Source of the DNA: an uncultured Alistipes sp.
Lineage (GTDB): Bacteria; Bacteroidota; Bacteroidia; Bacteroidales; Rikenellaceae
DNA: 15,030 nt
Assembly (NCBI GenBank): GCA_904502005.1
Contig: CAJGDC010000048.1
Span: forward strand, 1-15,030
Direction of reading: 5' to 3'
The notes beneath the pieces were generated by a model that was given only the letters and a program-made list of their open reading frames with translations, had not been told where the DNA came from and did no database searches. Numbering within the stretch: the first letter of the stretch is position 1; each line of letters opens with the position of its first letter. Shown here piece by piece: positions 6,676 through 13,935 of the stretch. The position numbers and the translations under genes are program-made.

Positions 6676-7062
6676 CTAACAGCTACTGTGTTGCACCTTA
6701 TTATCCTGCAATGCCCCCGCCTTCTCTGCCATATCACTCTGAAGCTGCACCATGCGAATAACCGCCTCACAGTCAAGGGCCGGATGTTGGGCATAATCAA
6801 TAGGCATATTCCACTGAATCTGAAGATTCAGCAATGCCGTTGCGACAGCCTCGTTATACTCGCGACCGATTACTATAGTACAATCCACATCGGTATACTC
6901 GGCAAAAAAGAGTGCACCAAGTGCCAACTGAAATGGTGGAACATACTTAACAACGATATTCTCGTCACAACATCCACTCTGTCGCAAGCAAGTAAGCTCT
7001 GACCAAATATCAAGACCCTGCTCTGCAACAATACCAACCTTTATTTCCGATGGAGAGATCAT
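6676..7062 (-). CDS. Degenerate lumazine-synthase (RibH)-like protein
   Basis: The 128-residue protein occupies the place next to the TPR gene and recF where I recall ribH in related genomes, and it still reads like a RibH fold. EIKVGIVAEQ at 6-15 corresponds to the first strand, and DENIVVKYVPPFQLALGALF at 33-52 to DENI-V--VPG-FELPLGA. DVDCTIVIG then corresponds to DAVIALG, and a final helix resembles the family C-terminus. The catalytic parts are missing or altered: the GxFE substrate loop reads PPFQ, the RGETPHFD segment with the catalytic histidine is deleted, and the segment before the last helix is shortened (128 residues against about 155). I infer a non-enzymatic relative or a decaying copy. 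A terminator precedes it at 7091-7130 and I find no clear promoter. The last codons run into repeat-like sequence. The family call comes from remembered sequences and is moderate. Confidence 0.6.
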   Translation of the reverse strand: MISPSEIKVGIVAEQGLDIWSELTCLRQSGCCDENIVVKYVPPFQLALGALFFAEYTDVDCTIVIGREYNEAVATALLNLQIQWNMPIDYAQHPALDCEAVIRMVQLQSDMAEKAGALQDNKVQHSSC

Positions 7063-7090
7063 ACTATATAATATATAAGTCTGTTTACAT

Positions 7091-7130
7091 TAAAAAGATA
7101 AGAGAGTTGAGAGCGCACTCCCAACTCTCT
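7091..7130 (-). terminator. Terminator of the TPR gene
   Basis: AGAGAGTTG (7101-7109) pairs with CAACTCTCT (7122-7130), and after one mismatch GAG/CTC continues the stem around a 4-nt loop. On the minus strand it is followed by TTATCTTTTTAATG, a T-rich tail. It lies 19 bp after the TPR stop codon and would separate that gene from the RibH-like gene. Confidence 0.8.
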
Positions 7131-7149
7131 AAGCCAAGTGAAGTAGTGA

Positions 7150-7830
7150 CTAGAAGCTACCGAGTACCTTCTCTGCGTCGCGTACCTCTGCAGACATTGG
7201 ATAGTTAGACTGAAGGGCCTCAAAGCACTTCTGAGCCTCTGCCTTATTACCAAGAGCTGCATAAGCAAGTACCTGCTTGTAGAGGTAGAGTGGAGCTGTG
7301 AAGATATTCTCAGATGCAGCTACAGCCTTCTTATAAAGAGCAACTGCTGCCTCATACTCACCCTTCTCAACAGCAATATCACCACGAAGACCGAGATTCT
7401 GAGCATTTACAACCTCACCAGCGAGCTCGTCTACTGCGTCATACTGTGCAAGATACTTCTCTGCATTCTCAAGATCGCCAAGACGAAGGTAGCAGATACC
7501 TGCATAGTGATTTGCGATGTTACCAGCAGCTGTAGAGCCATACTGCTCAGCTACCTCAAGGAAACCTGCGCCATTCTCGTCGCCATTAAGTGCAAGAGCG
7601 AAGTCTGGATTCTCACCAGCAAAGCGGTCCTGAGCCTCAACAATCATCTCTGAAGCCTTCTGCTCGTTGTTATCAATAACAAGGCTCTTGTAGAGGTAAC
7701 CACCAACTACCAAAAGCACAACTACTACAAGTGCAATAACGACATTCTTGCCGTTCTGCTGAAAAAACTGCTCTGTCTTGCTTACAGCCTCGACAACTGC
7801 TGCCTCCTGCTGATTCTCAATTTTTGCCAT
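7150..7830 (-). CDS. Membrane-anchored tetratricopeptide (TPR) protein, YfgM-like
   Basis: The 226-residue protein has one strongly hydrophobic segment at about 28-48 and then a soluble helical domain. TPR-like helix pairs can be seen at about 103-128 (IANHYAGICYLRLGDLENAE), 142-170 (LGLRGDIAVEKGEYEAAVAL) and 180-212 (PLYLYKQVLAYAALGNKAEA). A short cytoplasmic tail, one helix and an extracytoplasmic TPR region resemble YfgM/DUF2133-type proteins. Those are ancillary SecYEG-associated factors in enterics, but the exact role here is not established. It is transcribed divergently from recF and ends at its own terminator. Confidence 0.8.
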   Translation of the reverse strand: MAKIENQQEAAVVEAVSKTEQFFQQNGKNVVIALVVVVLLVVGGYLYKSLVIDNNEQKASEMIVEAQDRFAGENPDFALALNGDENGAGFLEVAEQYGSTAAGNIANHYAGICYLRLGDLENAEKYLAQYDAVDELAGEVVNAQNLGLRGDIAVEKGEYEAAVALYKKAVAASENIFTAPLYLYKQVLAYAALGNKAEAQKCFEALQSNYPMSAEVRDAEKVLGSF

Positions 7831-7890
7831 AATTTTTATTTTTTATAATTCGTATTTTACTCTTTTCGGTTATTTTTTGCCTTCAAACTG

Positions 7891-7898
7891 CAAAAGTA
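7891..7898 (-). promoter_or_regulatory. Promoter -7 box of the TPR gene
   Basis: TACTTTTG on the minus strand fits TAnnTTTG, 60 nt before the ATG at 7830. No convincing -33 element lies at the right distance. Confidence 0.42.
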
Positions 7899-7970
7899 AG
7901 ATTTTTTAATCAATAATCCATAATTTCTATACTTTTTTTTGAAAAATATATTTTGTTCAGCATATTTTCG

Positions 7971-7978
7971 TAACTTTG
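7971..7978 (+). promoter_or_regulatory. Promoter -7 box of the recF operon
   Basis: TAACTTTG lies 30 nt before the recF ATG. A TTTG at 7952-7955 is 15 nt upstream, shorter than the usual 17-23 nt, so the -33 part is uncertain. The remaining divergent spacer (7831-8008) is AT-rich and holds nothing else I can support. Confidence 0.5.
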
Positions 7979-8008
7979 AGACGGAAATATAAGATTTTAT
8001 AGGCTACT

Positions 8009-9097
8009 ATGTATATAAACAAACTCTCTCTGATAAACTTTAAGAATCTGCCCGAGCAACAGATAATCTTTGAGCCTGGCATAAACTGCTTTGTCGGAGA
8101 TAATGGAACGTGCAAGACAAACATCATAGATGCCATCTACTATCTCTCTATGTGCAAGTCGGCAATCGGCATGAGTGACCGACAGTGCGTACTCCACGGG
8201 CAGGATAGCTTTATCATTGATGGCACATTTATCAACGACCAACAACGTCGCGAGCAGATTGTCTGCACATACGCACGTGGTTCTCAGAAGGTTATAAAGC
8301 GTAACGGCAAGGCATACGAACGCTTCTCTGACCACATAGGTTTTATACCTACGGTGATTGTTTCGCCTGCAGACTCAATGCTTATTAGTGACAGCGCCGA
8401 AGAGCGCCGCAAGTACATCAATGCCTTTATATCTCAGTTTGACCACGACTATCTCGCTAACGTCATCCGCTATAACACAGCACTTGCCGAGCGCAATAAA
8501 TATCTCAAAATTGGCTCAGACGAGCAGATGTTGTTAATCTACGACATGCAACTTGAATCGGCAGCCGTGAAGATTTTTGAGCGTAGACGCGAGATGGTTG
8601 AGCGCCTGCAACCTATTGTGGCAGAGTATTATAAGATACTCTCTGGTGACCGCGAGACAGTTTGGCTTGACTACGAGTCTGACCTTTTAGATGGCTCACT
8701 GAGCGAACTACTACTTGACTGCCGTCAGAAGGATTGCATTTTGGGATATACCACTGTAGGCGTTCAGCGCGACGATATAAACTTTACAATTGGCAACGTA
8801 CCACTACGCAAGTACGGCTCACAGGGTCAACAAAAGTCCTTTATCATAGCCCTCAAACTTGCTCAGTATCAGATAATTGCTGAGCAGACGGGCAAAACAC
8901 CGATACTACTTCTTGACGATGTATTTGACAAGCTTGACGAGAGTCGTGTTGCGGAGCTTATTTCGCTCGTATCTGGCAATACTTTTGGGCAAATAGTTAT
9001 CACCGACTGCAGCCATGAGCGTATGGAGCGACTGCTCGAGAGCAGTGGAGCTGAGTATAAACTCTTTGATGTAACCTACGGTAAGGTATTAGAATAA
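8009..9097 (+). CDS. recF: DNA replication and repair protein RecF
   Basis: This 362-residue SMC-like ATPase binds gapped DNA and helps load RecA with RecO and RecR. The order of motifs is normal: an N-terminal LSLINFKNL strand, the Walker A loop GDNGTCKT at 30-37, the ABC signature region GSQGQQKS at 270-277, and Walker B LLLDDVFDKLDE at 300-311 with the D-loop. Length is typical. The odd point is C35 in Walker A, where the family and P-loops in general have glycine directly before the catalytic lysine (K36). The gene starts the plus-strand cluster, and the next gene overlaps its stop codon by one base (TAATG), implying translational coupling. Confidence 0.94.
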   Translation: MYINKLSLINFKNLPEQQIIFEPGINCFVGDNGTCKTNIIDAIYYLSMCKSAIGMSDRQCVLHGQDSFIIDGTFINDQQRREQIVCTYARGSQKVIKRNGKAYERFSDHIGFIPTVIVSPADSMLISDSAEERRKYINAFISQFDHDYLANVIRYNTALAERNKYLKIGSDEQMLLIYDMQLESAAVKIFERRREMVERLQPIVAEYYKILSGDRETVWLDYESDLLDGSLSELLLDCRQKDCILGYTTVGVQRDDINFTIGNVPLRKYGSQGQQKSFIIALKLAQYQIIAEQTGKTPILLLDDVFDKLDESRVAELISLVSGNTFGQIVITDCSHERMERLLESSGAEYKLFDVTYGKVLE

Positions 9098-9387
9098 TGA
9101 AAAGAACTGAACCACAGACAATTGGCGAACTACTTGACCAACTATTTAAGAGTCCAAATATAGCAGCAAAGATTGCCGAAGGAGCCCTTCCAGATACTTG
9201 GCGTAAGGTTGTCGGACCTATGGTGGCCGAGCAGACTCGTCAGGTAAGGCTTGTAAAGGGCACTCTATATGTGCATGTCACCTCTGCTGTTATTCGTACA
9301 GAGCTGATGATGCAGCGAGACGCCCTTGCACGCGCAATAAATCAGAAAGCAGGTGTAAATTTAGTGAATCAAGTGGTAGTCCAATAA
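9097..9387 (+). CDS. DUF721 / DciA-like protein
   Basis: The 96-residue protein has the DUF721 pattern: an amphipathic start with ELLDQLFKSP, then WRKVVGPMVAEQTRQVRLVKGTLYV at about 36-60 with an alternating beta-sheet character, and a final helix with LMMQRDAL. DUF721 includes DciA, the replicative helicase loader or helper in bacteria lacking DnaC. Its position next to recF is common in Bacteroidota and supports a replication role. The start codon overlaps the recF stop codon. This is a short, KH-like-domain-only form; helicase loading is inferred from the family. Confidence 0.82.
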   Translation: MKRTEPQTIGELLDQLFKSPNIAAKIAEGALPDTWRKVVGPMVAEQTRQVRLVKGTLYVHVTSAVIRTELMMQRDALARAINQKAGVNLVNQVVVQ

Positions 9388-9428
9388 GAATTTGTAGGCA
9401 AATTTAATGAGCTTCTAAAATTTATTAT

Positions 9429-9436
9429 TACCTTTG
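9429..9436 (+). promoter_or_regulatory. Possible -7 box just upstream of coaD
   Basis: TACCTTTG fits TAnnTTTG but ends only 8 nt before the coaD ATG, so any transcript from it would be nearly leaderless. No -33 element is obvious. coaD could equally be read from the recF promoter, since the gap after DUF721 is 57 nt and shows no strong terminator, only a weak AATTTG/CAAATT hairpin (9389-9404). Confidence 0.4.
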
Positions 9437-9444
9437 TAGCTATT

Positions 9445-9921
9445 ATGGAGAGAATTGCACTATTTCCCGGATCTTTTGACCCATTTACAAGGGGGCATGA
9501 GGCACTTGTAGAGAGTGCCCTACGTCTCTTTGACAAGGTTATTATAGCTGTAGGAGATAATATATCAAAGCGTGGGCTACTAACAGTAGAGCAGAGGGTA
9601 AAACTTATCGCAGACCGCTATGCTACAGATAGCCGCGTGGAGGTCACTTCGTACAGCACACTTACAGGCGACTTTGCCCGTCAGTGTGGTGCGGTGGCGA
9701 TGATTCGTGGCATTAGAAACACCACAGACTTTAACTTTGAGCGCTCAATTGAGGCTACAAATCGCCGACTATTCCCCGAGATTACGACGGTGATGCTCGT
9801 AACCCCAGACGAGTATGCGCATATCTCTTCAAGCATCGTACGCGAGCTACTGTCGTTTAACCACGACGTGTCAGAGTTCATGCCCGAGGGGATTGATATT
9901 ACAAACTATTTAGAGAATTAA
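9445..9921 (+). CDS. coaD: Phosphopantetheine adenylyltransferase
   Basis: The enzyme joins 4'-phosphopantetheine and ATP to form dephospho-CoA, the penultimate step of CoA synthesis. At 158 residues it has standard length. The nucleotidyltransferase signature TxGH appears in FPGSFDPFTRGH at 7-18 (H18), the substrate-binding AMIRGIRN at 85-92 has R88, and the ISSSIVREL motif at 127-135 is the second nucleotide-binding loop. The start is fixed because the first strand begins at residue 2. lpxD follows after 14 bp. Confidence 0.95.
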   Translation: MERIALFPGSFDPFTRGHEALVESALRLFDKVIIAVGDNISKRGLLTVEQRVKLIADRYATDSRVEVTSYSTLTGDFARQCGAVAMIRGIRNTTDFNFERSIEATNRRLFPEITTVMLVTPDEYAHISSSIVRELLSFNHDVSEFMPEGIDITNYLEN

Positions 9922-9935
9922 AAAACAGATATAAA

Positions 9936-10973
9936 ATGCAATTTACAGCAGAGATGATTGCCGGACTGGTTTCCGGTGAGGTGGTTGGTGACAAGAATGC
10001 CGCCGTACACACAGTATCCTCTATTGAGGATGGCAAGCAGGGTGGTCTTGCCTATCTTTCAAACCCAAAATATGAGCAGTACCTCTATACAACTCAGTGT
10101 TCTATCGTACTGGTAGACAAGTCTTTTGAGCCCAAGCAGGAGGTTGCAGCAACACTTATCAAGGTAGATAATGTTGGTGCTTGCGTGCTTCAGCTACTAC
10201 AGATGTATCAGGCAATGAAGCCTCAGAAGAGTGGCGTTTCACAGCGTGCATCAATCTCTGAGAAAGCGACCATTGGCCAGAACTGCTACATCGGTGATTT
10301 TGCCGTTATTGAGGCTGGCGCTGTTATTGGCGATGGTGCAAAGATTTACCCTCACTGCTATGTGGGTGACAATGTAAAGGTAGGAGCTGGAACTACACTC
10401 TACCCTCGCGTATCAATCTACGAGGGCTGCGTTATCGGTAGTCGCTGTATTATCCATGCAGGTGCAGTAATCGGTGCTGACGGCTTCGGTTTTGCACCAA
10501 ATGCAGCAGGAGGCTTTGACAAGATTCCACAGCTTGGTAATGTAATTATTGAGGACGACGTTGAGATTGGTGCAAACACATGTATCGATCGCGCAAAGAC
10601 CGACTCAACAATTATCCACCGTGGGGTAAAACTCGACAACCTTATTCAGGTAGGTCACAACGTGCAGATTGGCGAGAATACCGTTTCGTCGGCACAAATG
10701 GGTATCGCAGGCACATCAAAGGTAGGTAAGAACTGTTTCCTTGCAGGTCAGGTTGGTATTGCTGACCACATTACCATTGGCGACAACGTTAAGATTGGCT
10801 CACAGAGTGGTATTGACCGCGATGTTCCATCAGGCGAGGTGCGTTTTGGTTCTCCGGCTCTCAAAGGGTTGGGTTACTACCGCAGCTTTGCAGTGTTCAA
10901 GGAGCTTCCTGAGCTTGCTCGCAAGTTAAGAAACCTCGAGAAAACTGTTGCCGAACTTTCAGAGAAGGAGTAA
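9936..10973 (+). CDS. lpxD: UDP-3-O-acylglucosamine N-acyltransferase (lipid A synthesis)
   Basis: LpxD adds the second hydroxyacyl chain, from acyl-ACP, to UDP-3-O-acylglucosamine in lipid A synthesis. The 345-residue protein has the N-terminal uridine-binding domain (to about 95, with YLSNPKY at 40-46). A long left-handed beta-helix of hexapeptide repeats follows (about 103-295; for example IGDFAVIEAGAVIGDGAKI). The conserved GADGFGFAP is at 180-188 and the catalytic histidine is in QVGHNVQIG (H241). The C-terminal helix ends in a leucine-rich segment, as in E. coli LpxD. The gene is between coaD and a lipoprotein gene, not beside other lpx genes, and its stop codon overlaps the next start (TAATG). 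Confidence 0.95.
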   Translation: MQFTAEMIAGLVSGEVVGDKNAAVHTVSSIEDGKQGGLAYLSNPKYEQYLYTTQCSIVLVDKSFEPKQEVAATLIKVDNVGACVLQLLQMYQAMKPQKSGVSQRASISEKATIGQNCYIGDFAVIEAGAVIGDGAKIYPHCYVGDNVKVGAGTTLYPRVSIYEGCVIGSRCIIHAGAVIGADGFGFAPNAAGGFDKIPQLGNVIIEDDVEIGANTCIDRAKTDSTIIHRGVKLDNLIQVGHNVQIGENTVSSAQMGIAGTSKVGKNCFLAGQVGIADHITIGDNVKIGSQSGIDRDVPSGEVRFGSPALKGLGYYRSFAVFKELPELARKLRNLEKTVAELSEKE

Positions 10974-11605
10974 TGAAGGGGATAATTATAGCAGCCATAC
11001 TACTACTTTGCGGCTGTACACCAACAGGCAATAGATACACTATTGAGGGTACTACATCAAAGTCTGATGGATTCTACTACCTCTTTAGTGGATACGACGT
11101 GGTGGACTCGGCAGAGGTTGTAGCTGGACGCTATCGCTTTGAGGGTGAGATTGATTCGCTGATTCCAATGCGCAACATTGGTAGCACAAACTTAAGCGAC
11201 CCATTTGCCACCACTCGTTTCGCTCCAGTGATTCTTGAGGCAGGGACTGTAACTGTCACCGAAGATGACAACAGCCCTACTGGTGGACTTATAGTAAGTG
11301 GCACAAAGGGTAATAACGCCATGCGCGACTTTGTAATTCGCGGTATGGAACTGCGTGAGCGCAATGATTTTGCCTTCTCAGCCCAGGAGCGTAAGCAGAT
11401 AAACCAGAGCTATGACAAGCTTGTTACAAAGATTATAGAGCGCAACCTGAATAACTTTGCCAGCGTATATATGCTAACCCTCAGTGGCAACCGCTTTAGT
11501 GACGAGCTGAAGAGCAAGTATATCTCGCGACTCTCGCCAGCGATGCAGAGGACAAAGGCTATACAAGACTTAAAGATGAGTTTACAAACAACTAAAACAG
11601 AATAA
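10973..11605 (+). CDS. DUF4369-type lipoprotein without thioredoxin domain
   Basis: The 210-residue protein starts with a lipoprotein signal peptide, MKGIIIAAILLLCGC, with the likely lipidated cysteine at 15. Its beta-rich body (residues 20-115) matches the N-terminal DUF4369 domain found before thioredoxin domains in Bacteroidota. VDSAEVVAGRYRFEGEI and VSGTKGNNAMRDF parallel the same segments of the next gene. A helical segment follows, and the protein ends where the partner continues into its thioredoxin fold. No CxxC motif is present, so it cannot itself act as a thiol oxidoreductase. It is translationally coupled to lpxD and lies 2 bp before the full-length relative. The role is unknown; a partner or a shortened duplicate of the downstream protein are both possible. 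Confidence 0.75.
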   Translation: MKGIIIAAILLLCGCTPTGNRYTIEGTTSKSDGFYYLFSGYDVVDSAEVVAGRYRFEGEIDSLIPMRNIGSTNLSDPFATTRFAPVILEAGTVTVTEDDNSPTGGLIVSGTKGNNAMRDFVIRGMELRERNDFAFSAQERKQINQSYDKLVTKIIERNLNNFASVYMLTLSGNRFSDELKSKYISRLSPAMQRTKAIQDLKMSLQTTKTE

Positions 11606-11607
11606 CA

Positions 11608-12672
11608 ATGAGAAAAATTTTTGCAATTTTGGCAGTAGCAGCAGTAGCTGTAGGCTGCAACAACCACAGAACTGTTATCAGTGGCGATGTTCTTGGTATT
11701 GAGGATGGTATGATCTACCTTGCTGAGCCTGGTCGTGGCAAGGCACTTGTAGATAGCACCGAGATTAAGAGCGGCAAGTTCGTATTCAACATTGACGAGC
11801 CAACAGCTGCATATTATGCTATCCGCACAGCAAACGAGGTGGTAACAGCTGTATTTACTGAGGATGGTAAGATTACCGTTTCTGGTAATGTTGCAGATAG
11901 CTCTGTAGTTGCTTCAGGTACACCTGCAAACGACGCATACAACCAGTACAATGCAGACATGACCGCATTTAACCAGCGCTATGCTCAGGCTGCTGATGAT
12001 GAGCAGCGCGAGGCTCTGCGTGAGGAGTACTACGCTTATAGCGATAAGGCTATCGAGGCTAATATTGAGAATATCTTTGGTGTTATCCTCTTTATTGAGA
12101 ACAAGGGTTATGAGCTCTCTGCGGCAGAGATGACTGCCGAGCTTAACAAACTTCCAGAGCCTATGAAGGCGCTGCCAGTAGTTCAGAAGGCTCTTGATAA
12201 GGCTGCTCGCAAGATGCGCACAGAGCCTAAGGCTGAGGGTAGCGACTTCACCCCTACCTATATTAATATTGAGCAGCCAACTCCAGAGGGTGAGACCGTT
12301 TCACTCCAGAGCGTAGTTGAGAAGAAGGGTAACAAGTATGTTCTTCTTGACTTCTGGGCTTCATGGTGCGGTCCATGCATGGGCGAGATGCCATTCCTTA
12401 AGGAGGCATACGCAAAGTATAGCAAGAAGGGCTTTGAGATTTACGGTGTCTCTTTTGACCGCAATGCTGATGCATGGAAGGGTGCAATTAAGAAGCAGAA
12501 TATGAAGTGGGTGAATGTTAGCCTTCTTGAGAGCTTCAACAACGCAGCAGCTGAGGAGTATGTTGTTGAGAGCATCCCTACAAACTTCCTTATCGACTGC
12601 TCAAACGGCGAGATTATCGCTAAGAACCTCCGTGGCGAGAAGCTTATTGAGAAGCTTAACAGCCTATTCTAA
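11608..12672 (+). CDS. DUF4369-thioredoxin lipoprotein (TlpA-like thiol-disulfide oxidoreductase)
   Basis: The 354-residue protein has a lipoprotein signal peptide with a probable lipidated C17. Next come a DUF4369 beta domain (about 22-115) and a helical linker rich in charged residues (about 115-205). A C-terminal AhpC/TlpA thioredoxin fold carries the active site WCGPC (W253, C254, C257), and the family cis-proline lies in SIPTNF (P324). Such proteins are anchored in the envelope and exchange thiols and disulfides with secreted proteins. It is the last gene of the recF-led plus-strand cluster and is followed by a strong terminator. Substrate proteins are unknown. Confidence 0.9.
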   Translation: MRKIFAILAVAAVAVGCNNHRTVISGDVLGIEDGMIYLAEPGRGKALVDSTEIKSGKFVFNIDEPTAAYYAIRTANEVVTAVFTEDGKITVSGNVADSSVVASGTPANDAYNQYNADMTAFNQRYAQAADDEQREALREEYYAYSDKAIEANIENIFGVILFIENKGYELSAAEMTAELNKLPEPMKALPVVQKALDKAARKMRTEPKAEGSDFTPTYINIEQPTPEGETVSLQSVVEKKGNKYVLLDFWASWCGPCMGEMPFLKEAYAKYSKKGFEIYGVSFDRNADAWKGAIKKQNMKWVNVSLLESFNNAAAEEYVVESIPTNFLIDCSNGEIIAKNLRGEKLIEKLNSLF

Positions 12673-12687
12673 AGAGCTGAAAAGGAC

Positions 12688-12727
12688 AAATAAATAGACC
12701 TCACTGAGTAGTGAGGTCTATTTATTT
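12688..12727. terminator. Perfect 18-bp-stem bidirectional terminator
   Basis: The arms at 12688-12705 and 12710-12727 are exact reverse complements with a GAGT loop. The stem core is GACCTCACT and the outer part is AT-rich (AAATAAATA/TATTTATTT), giving U-rich ends on either strand. It separates the plus-strand cluster from the convergent frr operon. A weaker hairpin, AAATGG/CCATTT (12753-12771), lies between it and the frr stop codon. Confidence 0.92.
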
Positions 12728-12776
12728 ATGCATCAATTTACAATTTCAGCACAAATGGTTTGTAGCCATTTTATTG

Positions 12777-13334
12777 CTATACTGTCATAATCTCCTTCTC
12801 CTTCTTCTCAAAGGCAGCATCAATCATCTTGCTGTACTTCTCAAGAAGCTTCTGAACCTGGCTCTCGCCATCCTTACTCTCATCCTCAGGCATACCCTCC
12901 TTAATAGCCTTCTTGAATGCCTCAACAGCATCACGGCGTGCATTACGGATAGAGATACGAGCATTCTCAACCTCACCCTTAGACTGCTTAACAAGCTCCT
13001 TACGACGCTCCTCAGTAAGTGGTGGAATAGAGAGGCGGATAGTCTCACCATTGTTTGACGGTGTAAGACCGATATTTGAGTCGATGATTGCCTTCTCAAT
13101 CAGGCGAATCATATTCTTATCCCATGGCTGGATAAGGATAGTCTTTGCATCAGGCACAGTCACACTAGCAACACCTGACACTGGAGTCTGTGAGCCATAG
13201 TAGTCAACAAAAACGCCATTAAGCACATTTGTAGAGGCCTTACCTGCGCGAATATTGAGCAGTGTCTCCTCAAGGAAGTCTACTGAACGCTGCATTCTTG
13301 CAGACGCATCAGCCAAAATAGTCTTGGTATCCAT
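12777..13334 (-). CDS. frr: Ribosome recycling factor
   Basis: The 185-residue protein has the standard length and the family order. It starts with MDTKTILADASARMQRSVDFL. The LLNIRAGKASTNVL segment near 26-39 is in the three-helix domain, and the hinge and beta domain around VSGVASVTVPDAKTILIQPWD come next. PPLTEERRKELVKQSKGE near 104-121 and a long basic helix ending the protein complete it. With EF-G it splits post-termination ribosomes. It is the last gene of the pyrH operon, 8 bp after the TlpA-like gene. Confidence 0.96.
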   Translation of the reverse strand: MDTKTILADASARMQRSVDFLEETLLNIRAGKASTNVLNGVFVDYYGSQTPVSGVASVTVPDAKTILIQPWDKNMIRLIEKAIIDSNIGLTPSNNGETIRLSIPPLTEERRKELVKQSKGEVENARISIRNARRDAVEAFKKAIKEGMPEDESKDGESQVQKLLEKYSKMIDAAFEKKEKEIMTV

Positions 13335-13342
13335 TGTAGTTA

Positions 13343-13933
13343 TTATTTATTGTTAATTGTCTTTTCGATTGTCTCTATAAGGTGAGCAAACTCAGCCTTA
13401 TCGTATCCGATGCTTGCCAGAACAACCTTACCATCACGGTCAATAAGGAAGTTGCGAGGGATATAGTTTGTAGCATAGCGACGGAAGATTCTCTGGTCTG
13501 GGTCAAGGCCCATAGGGAATGTGTAACCCATACGCTTACGGAATGCCTCAACAGTATGTAGCTCCTCGCCACGTGAAATTGGAAGGAACACAAACTCCTG
13601 ACCCGCAAAGCGGTCAATAATCTCCTTCTGCACACGAGTAAGCTCCTCACGGCACGGAGGACACCATGTTGCCCAGAAGTTCACAAGCACAACCTTGCCG
13701 CGCAAGTCTGAGAGACGAATACTCTTGCCATCAAACATCTCAACCTTAAAATCGGGAGCTTCAGTGCCCTGCTTAGCTATTGTTGATGCCTCAATCTGCT
13801 CCTGACTCTGCGGTGCAGGAACAGCCTTAGCCTCTGTTGGGTTCCAAAGGAACATTAGAGCCAGCAGAGCGAGTGTTACAACCAACATAAGTATAAGAGT
13901 TAGATTATTCTTCTTTTGTCTTTGTGTTCTCAT
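13343..13933 (-). CDS. Membrane-anchored TlpA/ResA-like thioredoxin
   Basis: The 196-residue protein has a basic N-terminus and a single hydrophobic segment at about 11-30, then a thioredoxin fold. Its active site is WCPPC (W90, C91, C94), the following strand-helix is typical, and the cis-proline lies in YIPRNF (P159). The CPPC dipeptide is typical of TlpA and ResA-type reductants that work outside the membrane, for example in cytochrome c maturation. No cytochrome maturation genes are present, so the target is unknown. It lies between pyrH (2 bp gap) and frr (8 bp gap), which in many bacteria are direct neighbours, so it is transcribed with growth-linked genes. Confidence 0.9.
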   Translation of the reverse strand: MRTQRQKKNNLTLILMLVVTLALLALMFLWNPTEAKAVPAPQSQEQIEASTIAKQGTEAPDFKVEMFDGKSIRLSDLRGKVVLVNFWATWCPPCREELTRVQKEIIDRFAGQEFVFLPISRGEELHTVEAFRKRMGYTFPMGLDPDQRIFRRYATNYIPRNFLIDRDGKVVLASIGYDKAEFAHLIETIEKTINNK

Positions 13934-13935
13934 AA

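Noticed and set aside
9399..9406. Minus-strand TAAATTTG promoter-like box after DUF721
   Set aside because: No gene follows on that strand, no -33 element is seen, and it forms part of a weak AT-rich hairpin.
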